From an uncultured Clostridia bacterium (lineage in GTDB: Bacteria > Bacillota > Clostridia > RUG12999): a DNA stretch of 12,770 nucleotides. The stretch is from the NCBI GenBank assembly GCA_934792465.1, contig CAKVOK010000072.1, forward strand, positions 1 to 12,770, in the 5' to 3' direction. Below the pieces are notes generated by a model, which worked only from the letters and a program-made list of their open reading frames with translations, ran no database searches and was not told the origin of the DNA. Shown here piece after piece: positions 7,329 to 12,770 of this stretch (position 1 is its first letter; every line of letters begins with the position of its first letter). Made by a program: the position numbers and the translations under genes.

Positions 7329-8459
7329 TTACGCAGTTGCCGAGCCGACCTTCAGCGCCTTGCCGTCCGTACCGGCTTCCGCAACGGTTATAACCTGACC
7401 GCTCGTCATGGATACCTCGCCGCTGAGCTCCGTCCAGTTCGTGAGGGCACCGCCGAGCGTCACGGTCTGCGCACTTGAATCTATTTTATACATCAGCTTG
7501 CCGTTGCCGAGAAGCGCAGGCGATACGTTTACCTTGTATTTGCCGGCCGCACTGCCGTTTTCGAGAGTGACGGCAAGCTCACCGAGAGCTTTTTCGGCGA
7601 TTTTCAGTGCTGCGAATGCGTCGTCTTTTATAACGAGATAACCGATTCGCATTGTCGCCTTAATGGCAATCATATCCTGCTCGGCAAGCGAGATTGGCTT
7701 TCCGTCCGTGTCGAGAGTACCCTGCAGGGTAGCTTCCGTCAGAACCTCAAACTCGATTCCGGAACGTATGCCGACTATGGAATATTTCCATTCGCCGCCG
7801 ATGAGGTCGGCTTTGGATTTGTCCCATGCGCCGCTGCGTACAAATTCTATCGGCTGCGAATAGATTTCTTTCTGATTCGTGCCGTCTATGTATATCGGAG
7901 CGCCGTTGGAATCTCTCAATTTTCTTAATGTGTTTTTGATACCGATATGACCGGCAAATCCCGTAACTTCATATCCGGCACCCTCGACAAGCGCCATGGT
8001 GTCGGACATGGCAAGGTCTATGTCGCTGTTGTTTTTAACGAGCATTTTCGTTTTGCCGATGCTTCCCATAATGCTTGTTGTAAACGGCGAATTTTCACCG
8101 AATATGCAAGCCTTGTCAATGGCTTTGTGAAAAGCCTCCGTAATATCCGGCATAAGCTCGCTGAACACCTGAACCGTAGAATCCGCAAGCTTTTCTTTTG
8201 TGACGGGGATTATAACGGCAAGCTTTTTTGCCTGGATTTCCGGGTGAATCCATGTTGCGCCGCTCGTGCTTATGCGCTCGCCCTCGCCTACCCAGTAAGC
8301 TCCTGCGCCGTCAACCAATACGTTGAATTTTTTTCTGTCGGAATTCATTGGTTCGACCTTCGAAAGTCTGAGTACGCTCGAACCTCTTACCACGTTTTTA
8401 ATAATTTCCGATGCTGCTTCCTGCGGAACGAATCCGCTGAGTTGTTCTTTTAAATACAT
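7329..8459 (-). CDS. Major capsid protein, HK97 fold, with C-terminal extra domain
   Basis: Protein of 376 residues. Residues 1-290 follow the HK97-type capsid pattern: VPQEAASEIIKNVVRGSSVL at the N-terminus, AYWVGEGERISTSGATW and the LAVIIPVTKEKLADST spine-helix entry, the DKACIFGEN loop, GAPIYID, and the closing MRIGYLVIKDDAFAALKIA. Residues about 292-376 add a beta-rich domain (GKYKVNVSP to the GKALKVGSATA end) of the Ig-like or decoration-like kind that some Clostridia phages carry on the capsid surface. The N-terminal arm is short and no protease is fused; assembly would rely on the separate scaffold gene upstream. Start ATG at 8459 has an AAAGGAAG site. This gene is the strongest evidence that the operon is capsid-bearing and not a headless tailocin. 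Confidence 0.93.
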   Translation of the reverse strand: MYLKEQLSGFVPQEAASEIIKNVVRGSSVLRLSKVEPMNSDRKKFNVLVDGAGAYWVGEGERISTSGATWIHPEIQAKKLAVIIPVTKEKLADSTVQVFSELMPDITEAFHKAIDKACIFGENSPFTTSIMGSIGKTKMLVKNNSDIDLAMSDTMALVEGAGYEVTGFAGHIGIKNTLRKLRDSNGAPIYIDGTNQKEIYSQPIEFVRSGAWDKSKADLIGGEWKYSIVGIRSGIEFEVLTEATLQGTLDTDGKPISLAEQDMIAIKATMRIGYLVIKDDAFAALKIAEKALGELAVTLENGSAAGKYKVNVSPALLGNGKLMYKIDSSAQTVTLGGALTNWTELSGEVSMTSGQVITVAEAGTDGKALKVGSATA

Positions 8460-8473
8460 AAAATCTTCCTTTC

Positions 8474-8902
8474 TTATCTTTTAACCTGATTTTCCCAAAT
8501 ATCTCTTATAAAGCTTTCGTCCGAGGATATTACCTCGCCGCTGCCGTGCATTGCGCCGCCGGATTTTTCGGCTTCAAACAAAAAAGAATTTTCGCGCCTG
8601 AGCTTGCTGATTTGTTCGTCAATGCCTGTCGCATTGCCGTTTTCAAACCCGATTTCGTCAAGCTTCATCAGAGCCTTGGCGGCAATGATGTTTTTTGCGC
8701 CGCTGCGTGTCAGTGCCATGTCAACGGCATTTTCTTTCTTGATTGCGGAAACGGTGTTTTCGTATTCCTCTTCGGAAATGTAGCCGCCGTCCGCAAGATT
8801 TATAAGCTCAAGCGGCTTGTTCGGATTTTCGCTGTTGTAGCTTTCGATACGTTCCGCCGCCGCTTCGTATAAATCTCCGAGAACGTCTTTTAAAATTTCC
8901 AT
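8474..8902 (-). CDS. Capsid scaffolding protein (phage GP20 family)
   Basis: Protein of 142 residues matching the phage minor structural GP20 family, which acts as capsid scaffold. Hallmarks are the start MEILKDVLGDLYEAAAERI, LINLADGGYISEEEYENTVS, the helix AKNIIAAKALMKLDEIGFENG, and IDEQISKLRRENSFLFEAE. The coiled-coil middle that is usual in the family is short here, so the protein is compact. The frame is open upstream to 9100, but ATG at 8902 is the start: a perfect-spacing GAGGTGG site precedes it and the MEILKD sequence is the family N-terminus. It is the first gene of the operon visible here. In complete phages terminase, portal and MuF genes come before it; here none does. Confidence 0.8.
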   Translation of the reverse strand: MEILKDVLGDLYEAAAERIESYNSENPNKPLELINLADGGYISEEEYENTVSAIKKENAVDMALTRSGAKNIIAAKALMKLDEIGFENGNATGIDEQISKLRRENSFLFEAEKSGGAMHGSGEVISSDESFIRDIWENQVKR

Positions 8903-8904
8903 TT

Positions 8905-8913
8905 TTCCACCTC
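8905..8913 (-). promoter_or_regulatory. Ribosome binding site deciding the scaffold start
   Basis: GAGGTGG on the minus strand ends a few bases before ATG 8902. It favours that start over upstream in-frame codons. Confidence 0.75.
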
Positions 8914-8928
8914 GATTTTTTTGTTTGC

Positions 8929-8940
8929 AAGAAGCTTCTT
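8929..8940. promoter_or_regulatory. 12-bp perfect palindrome near operon transcript start
   Basis: AAGAAGCTTCTT is perfectly self-complementary and lies just downstream of the predicted -10 of the phage operon, at about the start of the transcript. Its position would suit a repressor operator, though a chance palindrome is possible. Confidence 0.35.
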
Positions 8941-8948
8941 CGTGTATT

Positions 8949-8957
8949 AGTATAGCA
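8949..8957 (-). promoter_or_regulatory. Extended -10 promoter of the phage structural operon
   Basis: The minus strand reads TGCTATACT, an extended -10 element (TGn followed by TATACT). No good -35 is seen 17 bases upstream, as is usual for extended -10 promoters. It would give a leader of about 40 bases before the scaffold start at 8902. The -10 overlaps an inverted repeat, so the promoter may be controlled by a DNA-binding protein. Confidence 0.5.
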
Positions 8958-8975
8958 GAAACAAAGGGTCTGCTA
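8953..8975. promoter_or_regulatory. Inverted repeat overlapping the operon -10 (candidate operator)
   Basis: TAGCAGA (8953-8959) and TCTGCTA (8969-8975) are perfect seven-base inverted arms around a nine-base spacer. One arm covers the extended -10 element. The arm spacing, 16 bases centre to centre, allows a dimeric repressor or activator on adjacent faces of DNA. No regulator gene lies in the window. Confidence 0.4.
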
Positions 8976-9118
8976 CTATCAATATTCGAAAATATATGAG
9001 CTTTTGTGCAGTGCTGTTTTAAAATATTGCGTATTTTCGGGATATTCGACATATTGTAAATATTGTTTTCCGTGCGTATTTTTTTGTCCGCACCCGTCAA
9101 AATAAAGGTATGGACAGT

Positions 9119-9147
9119 TTGACAAAGCTTGTGTTTTGTGATACAAT
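9119..9147 (+). promoter_or_regulatory. Sigma-A promoter of the phosphodiesterase gene
   Basis: TTGACA (9119-9124), a 17-base spacer and TACAAT (9142-9147) match the vegetative consensus at 11 of 12 positions. The leader to ATG 9181 would be about 27 bases and contains a weak CGGGGA site. Strong constitutive transcription is expected unless a repressor binds. Confidence 0.8.
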
Positions 9148-9180
9148 TATTGTGAAGTTATAACTGAAAACGGGGATTTT

Positions 9181-11595
9181 ATGAAGAAATTTTTATTGCT
9201 GCTGATTACAGCGGCGCAGATTTTCATATTGTGTTCGCTGAACGAAATGCCGGAACGTACTTACGAATTTGAAAAAGCATGGGGGAACGCCCAAAAACTT
9301 GATATATACTGCGAAAAAACAGGCGAACGCACGATTAATTTAATAAAAGACGGATATAAAATTCTGCTCGGAAAGAACTGTGTTTCGCTCGAAAAATCGG
9401 GAACGTTGCTGACGGTTTCCGAATATCCGGGCATGAAAGAAAATATCGGTATTTCCGCCGTGTTTTTCGTGGAAAATTCGGAATACGGCACGCAGACGGT
9501 TTTTTCTCTCGGCGGGAAAGAGTATATAAATTTTACGGATTTTTCCCGGTATAAGAAACAAAACGAAATAACCGTTTCCGTGCCGAAAGGGCAGAGCGTG
9601 TCGGTTGCGGCTTCCGAAACGGAATATACTCCGGAAGTTAAAGTATATTTGAATAAATATCTCAAAATGCCGGCATATGCAAGCCGTAAGGTGAATTGGT
9701 ACAGAATGGACGAAAAATTAAATTATTACGGCGGAAAACCGCTCAATCCCGGGGAGAAAACGGCGTATTCGGGATTCTATGCGCCTGCGCTGCTCGATAC
9801 GGGCTGCACGGTCTATGCCGAGTACGGCGGCAAAATCTTAGGCTATGCCAAGGTGTCGGGGAAGTGTGCCGTATATGTGCGTGGTGATAATATCGCTTTC
9901 GCAAACGGCAGATACAACCTCATGGAGGAAATAACGCCGAAATCGGATTACGTTCCGCTTAGGTATACCTGTGACGCATTGAAAATAAAGCTTTCGTACA
10001 GTGCGAAAAAAATAAAGCTGAAACACGGGAAAAATACTGCCGTGCTTTACGAAAACAAAGATTATATAATGTACAACGATAAAAAAATCGGCTTTGACAA
10101 ATCGGCGGTGTATGTGCAAAACAATACCGCAATGGCACATAAAAATATTTTCTCGGCGCTCGGCTGCAATGTGTATGAAAGCGAAAATACGGCGGCAATA
10201 TCAAGAGATACGGAGTTAAAAGATATAGGAGAATTCAGCCGAAAGGCGGCGATTATAAAGAGCGTTGCGGACGCAAATCAAAATCTGATTACGCCTGTCA
10301 CACTGATAGACTCGGACAGCGTATTGTGCGGAATCGTCACTTCGGAAAATGTGAAATCGAACGTTCCGGCGGCGGTGTATGTGAATACGGCAAAAAAGGC
10401 GAAACAGCTGCAAAACGAGATGTCGGAAACGAATCCGCAGGAAATATTCGTAATATCGAAAAAGATGTCGTGCGTGAAAAAGCTTTCGGAGAGATTTCCG
10501 CTTGTTCACGGCGTGTTGGACTTGCGAGGGGAGAGCGAAAAAGAAAAAATACTCAGGAAAACTTTGTCGTCAAATTGCCGCATAGCCTTGCTCAATAATG
10601 CGGAAAATGCGTATTATCTTTCGAAATTCAATGTCAGCGTGTGGATAAAACCGAAAACGGCGGAGGAATTTTATAAGGGAATTATAGACGGTGCTGTCGG
10701 AATAATAACGGATGATGCGGAAAAATCAGCAAAGCTTATGCAGATTTTTTCCGAACCGACCATGCTCGGCAAATGCGCCGTATACGGTCATAGAGGCACT
10801 GCCGCATACGAATATGAAGATACGGTTTCGGCAGCGAAAAAGGCGATAAGCGTCGGAGCGGATTATATAGAGTTTGATATATGGCAGACGAAGGATAAGG
10901 AAGCCGTTGTCATGCATGACGGCACAACGGGCAGAATGTGCGGAAAAGACCTCGTAATCAAGGATTCGACGCTCGAAGAACTGAAAGCACTGGACGTCGG
11001 CGGAGAGAAGATACCTACGTTGAAAGAATATCTTTCGGCACTAAAGGAATATGAAAACGTTGTATTCAATATTGAAATAAAGGGCGGAACGGCGGAGCTT
11101 GTGAAAACTGCGGCAGATACGCTGAAAGAGCTCGGTATGACGTCGAGAGCGCATATATCGAGCTATGATGTTTCCGTTCAAAAGCTGCTGAATATGACTG
11201 CGCCGTACCTTGCCTGCACGGCATGGAGCAATTCTGTTTATACGGACATCGGACAGGTGTATTCTGCGGAAAACGGCGCAAATACCGTGCTTGCCGGAGT
11301 GAAAGAGCCGACCCTTCGCAAGCTTCGCCTTAGGGGAGAGAGGAGGTTAAAGACTATAGATGTTGATGCGGAATACAGAGCGCTCGGAAAAAATTTCAGC
11401 GGCTATACCTCCTATTCGGAGAGTATACCGCATGAAATAGTTGTAGAAAACGGTGCGCCGAAAGTGCTGAACCGAATGGGTACGGAAATATCCGTACCGG
11501 ATTTGGAAGAGATAGTTTCGGACGGCGTTTTGATGTATCGCTGTAAGGTAAAGAGGATAAATTCAGTGCCGTATTATATATACGGAATTCAGTGA
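9181..11595 (+). CDS. Exported glycerophosphodiester phosphodiesterase-domain protein
   Basis: Protein of 804 residues. Residues 1-20 (MKKFLLLLITAAQIFILCSL) form a signal peptide or membrane anchor with no lipobox. Residues about 235-342 resemble a copper amine oxidase N-terminal-like domain (YVPLRYTCDALKIKLSYSAK and the later IFSALGCNVYESENTAAI), a wall- or substrate-binding fold common on Clostridia surface proteins. Residues about 480-522 (VSVWIKPKTAEEFYKGIIDG then VGIITDD) look like the C-terminal half of a second, degenerate phosphodiesterase barrel. Residues 533-750 are the active domain: H537-R538-G539, E564 and D566, H579, E632 and K634, and W682, the full catalytic set that hydrolyses glycerophosphodiesters to glycerol-3-phosphate and an alcohol. 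The usual PENT is EYEDT. Outside the cell the substrate could be lipid headgroups or teichoic-acid-like polymers (inferred). It has its own promoter and is divergent from the phage operon. Confidence 0.85.
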   Translation: MKKFLLLLITAAQIFILCSLNEMPERTYEFEKAWGNAQKLDIYCEKTGERTINLIKDGYKILLGKNCVSLEKSGTLLTVSEYPGMKENIGISAVFFVENSEYGTQTVFSLGGKEYINFTDFSRYKKQNEITVSVPKGQSVSVAASETEYTPEVKVYLNKYLKMPAYASRKVNWYRMDEKLNYYGGKPLNPGEKTAYSGFYAPALLDTGCTVYAEYGGKILGYAKVSGKCAVYVRGDNIAFANGRYNLMEEITPKSDYVPLRYTCDALKIKLSYSAKKIKLKHGKNTAVLYENKDYIMYNDKKIGFDKSAVYVQNNTAMAHKNIFSALGCNVYESENTAAISRDTELKDIGEFSRKAAIIKSVADANQNLITPVTLIDSDSVLCGIVTSENVKSNVPAAVYVNTAKKAKQLQNEMSETNPQEIFVISKKMSCVKKLSERFPLVHGVLDLRGESEKEKILRKTLSSNCRIALLNNAENAYYLSKFNVSVWIKPKTAEEFYKGIIDGAVGIITDDAEKSAKLMQIFSEPTMLGKCAVYGHRGTAAYEYEDTVSAAKKAISVGADYIEFDIWQTKDKEAVVMHDGTTGRMCGKDLVIKDSTLEELKALDVGGEKIPTLKEYLSALKEYENVVFNIEIKGGTAELVKTAADTLKELGMTSRAHISSYDVSVQKLLNMTAPYLACTAWSNSVYTDIGQVYSAENGANTVLAGVKEPTLRKLRLRGERRLKTIDVDAEYRALGKNFSGYTSYSESIPHEIVVENGAPKVLNRMGTEISVPDLEEIVSDGVLMYRCKVKRINSVPYYIYGIQ

Positions 11596-11599
11596 ACTT

Positions 11600-11722
11600 T
11601 ATAACTAAATTAAGCGGAACTCTCCGCCTCTGTAGGCGGCGGATTCCGCTTAATTTTTTCAGCGGCGGGATACAATCTCCCGCCGAAAACGTTGAATGAC
11701 GGGGATAAAGCCCCTTATTGAA
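11600..11722 (+). repeat. Dispersed triple-hairpin element, copy 2
   Basis: Element of 123 bases matching 6216-6337, starting five bases after the phosphodiesterase stop. Hairpin 1: AAATTAAGCGGAA (11607-11619) pairs with TTCCGCTTAATTT (11644-11656), with a symmetric 4x4 internal loop and an inner CCGCC/GGCGG stem around tctgta. Hairpin 2: CGGCGGGA (11663-11670) pairs perfectly with TCCCGCCG (11678-11685). Hairpin 3: GGGG/CCCC at 11701-11714. Relative to copy 1, the distal part of hairpin 1 has changed on both arms while pairing is kept. No open frame lies inside. Confidence 0.85.
11607..11659 (+). terminator. Likely rho-independent terminator of the phosphodiesterase gene
   Basis: The first hairpin of repeat copy 2, with a 13-bp lower stem and an inner GC stem, is followed by a run of six T (11654-11659, the first three also in the stem). 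It starts 11 bases after the stop codon on the sense strand. The reverse strand has no good U-run after the stem, so it would mainly stop plus-strand transcription. Confidence 0.6.
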
Positions 11723-11759
11723 AAATGCCTATTTTTCTGAAGCCACTAAAAGGTAATGG

Positions 11760-12245
11760 TCAGTAGCGCATATTGCCGGAAAGAGTATCGTCGTTTTCAA
11801 TCCATTCGCCTGCTTTGATTATGCGGTACTCTTCTTTTGTGTCGCGGATAATAATGTTTTCGATTCCGGCATTTATTATGAAACGCTTGCACATGGTGCA
11901 TGGGCAGGCATTTTCAACATAGCTGCCGTCCTGCTCCTGACCGACCAGATAGAGCGAAGCGCCGATTATGTCTTTTCGGCGTGCGCTTATTATGGCATTC
12001 GCCTCGGCATGAACGGAACGGCACATTTCGTAGCGTTCGCCTCTCGGCACTTGCAGCTGTTTCCGTATGCAGAACTGTAAATCGGTACAGTTTTTTCTGC
12101 CTCTCGGCGCACCGTTGTAGCCCGTTGCGATTATCTCATCGTTGTTTACTATTATTGCGCCGAATCTTCTGCGCAGACATGTGCTTCTGCATAATACGGT
12201 CTGCGCTATATCAAGATAATAATTGTGTTTGTCAAGACGTTTCAT
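11760..12245 (-). CDS. comEB: Deoxycytidylate (dCMP) deaminase
   Basis: Protein of 161 residues, normal family length, that deaminates dCMP to dUMP for thymidylate synthesis in the cytoplasm. The zinc and proton-shuttle motif is H79-A80-E81 and the other zinc ligands are C116 and C119 of PCTMC. The N-terminal CRSTCLRR (19-26) and GYNGAPRG (42-49), plus VPRGERYEMCRSVHAEANAI, are family hallmarks; the GYNG region is also involved in dCTP/dTTP control in studied homologues. I chose ATG at 12245 over GTG at 12254: GAGGAGTGA lies six bases upstream of the ATG and would overlap the GTG. The gene is convergent with the phosphodiesterase gene and has an unusually long structured upstream region (12246-12680). 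Phages also carry such genes, but nothing links it to the phage operon. Confidence 0.92.
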   Translation of the reverse strand: MKRLDKHNYYLDIAQTVLCRSTCLRRRFGAIIVNNDEIIATGYNGAPRGRKNCTDLQFCIRKQLQVPRGERYEMCRSVHAEANAIISARRKDIIGASLYLVGQEQDGSYVENACPCTMCKRFIINAGIENIIIRDTKEEYRIIKAGEWIENDDTLSGNMRY

Positions 12246-12270
12246 GTGTATCACTCCTCGTGTTTATATT

Positions 12271-12376
12271 AGCTAAATTCGCTGTGCGAATTTAATTTAG
12301 CTGTTTCGCAAGAAACAATTTAGCTATCGAATGAAATTCGATAATTTAGCTTTGCACGCCGGTGCAAAATTTAGCT
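12271..12376 (+). repeat. Tandem AATTTAGCT array with alternating unique hairpins
   Basis: The direct repeat AATTTAGCT occurs at 12294, 12317, 12343 and 12368 (steps of 23, 26 and 25 bases), and its inverse AGCTAAATT opens the array at 12271. Between repeats lie four different perfect hairpins: AAATTCGC tgt GCGAATTT, GTTTC gcaa GAAAC, ATCGAAT gaa ATTCGAT, and TTGCAC gccg GTGCAA. A fifth, ATGCA aataaa TGCAT (12378-12393), follows the last repeat. The repeated unit is shared, the hairpins differ in sequence but not in type. It lies just upstream of the deaminase ribosome binding site. Confidence 0.85.
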
Positions 12377-12396
12377 TATGCAAATAAATGCATTGC

Positions 12397-12630
12397 GCAA
12401 ACCCTATTCAGCGGTACTCGCTAATGCCTCCGGGGACCACGTTAGTGGTGGAAGGGTTGGCAAAATTCGCACAATCTCTGTTCTTCATACATTATATCAT
12501 AAAAGCAATACTGCACGAGCAGTTTGCATTCATTAAAATGATAACAATAAATCTACCTTATCTTTGTGCCGATAGGCACTATAATATTTTATAGATTTAT
12601 TCTTTCAAGACCGCAAGCGGTCGCAGAAAG
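12397..12630. ncRNA. Candidate structured RNA region, strand uncertain
   Basis: Four consecutive folded units. (1) GCAAACCCT (12397-12405) pairs with AGGGTTGGC (12453-12461), one mismatch, enclosing AGCG gtact CGCT (12410-12422) and ACCAC gtta GTGGT (12436-12449): a three-way junction. (2) A nine-bp stem with one bulged T at 12505-12527, loop acga. (3) AATAAATCTA (12546-12555) pairs perfectly with TAGATTTATT (12592-12601), enclosing GTGCC gata GGCAC. (4) CTTTC/GAAAG around GACCG caag CGGTC (12602-12630). A minus-strand promoter at 12687-12715 would transcribe it as part of the deaminase leader; several plus-strand loops are GNNA-like, so the other strand is possible. I match it to no known riboswitch or small RNA. 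Confidence 0.5.
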
Positions 12631-12686
12631 CAAGAAAAACAACCTTATAAAGAAGTTAGCTTTCCGTTATTTAATTGTATGTTTTT

Positions 12687-12715
12687 ATTATATCATAATT
12701 TTATCATATATTCAA
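12687..12715 (-). promoter_or_regulatory. Sigma-A promoter, minus strand, upstream of structured region
   Basis: The minus strand reads TTGAAT (12715-12710), a 17-base spacer, and a perfect TATAAT (12692-12687). Transcription would begin near 12680 and run through the stem-loops and hairpin array to the deaminase start, giving a leader of about 435 bases. The sequence is AT-rich, so a chance match is possible, but the spacing and -10 are ideal. Confidence 0.55.
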
Positions 12716-12753
12716 GTATAAAAAGAAAAATCGTGAGAAAAATAATCATATAG

Positions 12754-12770
12754 CTAAATTAAGATGTCCT
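12754..12770 (+). repeat. Dispersed triple-hairpin element, copy 3 (cut by window edge)
   Basis: The last 17 bases are identical to the left end of copy 1 (6221-6237), including the part of the hairpin arm that differs in copy 2. The preceding bases TAG match the start of the hairpin array at 12270 and not the AA of copies 1 and 2. The rest lies outside the window. Confidence 0.7.

Larger units (their letters stand above)
12246..12770. other. 525-base gene-free region upstream of the deaminase
   Basis: No convincing protein gene is seen. From left to right it contains a hairpin-repeat array, a run of nested stem-loops, an AT-rich stretch with a minus-strand promoter, and the start of a third copy of the dispersed element at the window edge. 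Confidence 0.7.

Noticed and set aside
7947..8453. 168-codon plus-strand open frame antisense to the capsid gene
   Set aside because: It mirrors a confidently identified capsid gene, has no ribosome binding site, and its translation has no recognisable features.
8903..9100. In-frame upstream extension of the scaffold gene by 66 codons
   Set aside because: It has no ribosome binding site or family similarity, contains the promoter and inverted repeats, and ATG 8902 has an ideal site and the family N-terminus.
11760..12245. dCMP deaminase as a phage-borne nucleotide metabolism gene
   Set aside because: It is separated from the phage operon by a host-like gene, has its own leader, and is of ordinary bacterial type.
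12271..12376. CRISPR array
   Set aside because: The repeat is only nine bases, the intervening sequences are perfect palindromes and not spacers, steps are about 25 bases, and no cas gene is present.
12388..12594. Plus-strand small protein gene of 68 codons
   Set aside because: No Shine-Dalgarno site, overlap with strong stem-loops, and no recognisable domain. Kept only as part of the structured region.
1..12770. Phage attachment sites flanking the operon
   Set aside because: The left end of the prophage is outside the window, and no direct repeat at the right junction could be paired with it.

Overview
The window looks like chromosome from a low- to mid-GC Gram-positive bacterium, most likely a member of the Clostridia. 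Genes are preceded by strong AGGAGG-type Shine-Dalgarno sites, promoters are vegetative sigma-A type, and the phage genes belong to the Firmicutes siphovirus pool (A118-like scaffold and Gp15 families, ReqiPepy6 Gp37-like hub, BppU-like baseplate protein). A genus cannot be named from sequence alone.

Positions 1-8902 (minus strand, read right to left) hold a tightly packed siphovirus head-tail operon. In transcription order it encodes a GP20-type scaffold, an HK97-fold major capsid protein, a head-tail connector, a probable head-closure protein, a probable tail terminator, the major tail protein, a Gp15 tail-assembly chaperone, a short tape measure protein, a Dit-like distal tail protein, a Gp37-like baseplate hub, two baseplate or receptor-binding proteins, and the first codons of another gene that runs off the left edge. 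All complete genes are intact. No terminase, portal or MuF gene lies upstream of the scaffold. Instead an extended -10 promoter overlaps an inverted repeat, and the next gene is divergent and non-phage. This suggests a prophage remnant or a domesticated particle.

Positions 9119-11595 (plus strand) hold a consensus promoter and one large gene for an exported protein with a copper-amine-oxidase-N-like domain, a degenerate half of a phosphodiesterase-like barrel, and a glycerophosphodiester phosphodiesterase domain with all catalytic residues present. Convergent to it is a dCMP deaminase gene (11760-12245, minus).

Three copies of a dispersed element of about 122 bp, made of three hairpins, are visible: one inside the phage operon (6216-6337), one between the phosphodiesterase and deaminase genes (11600-11722), and one cut by the right edge (12754 on). 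The first hairpin pairs in both full copies despite different arm sequence. The 525 bases upstream of the deaminase (12246-12770) contain no convincing protein gene. They hold a tandem array of four AATTTAGCT repeats, each followed or preceded by a different small perfect hairpin (12271-12376), then a run of nested stem-loops (12397-12630), then a minus-strand promoter (12687-12715). This is the least explained part of the window: a possible structured leader for the deaminase gene, or a separate non-coding RNA.
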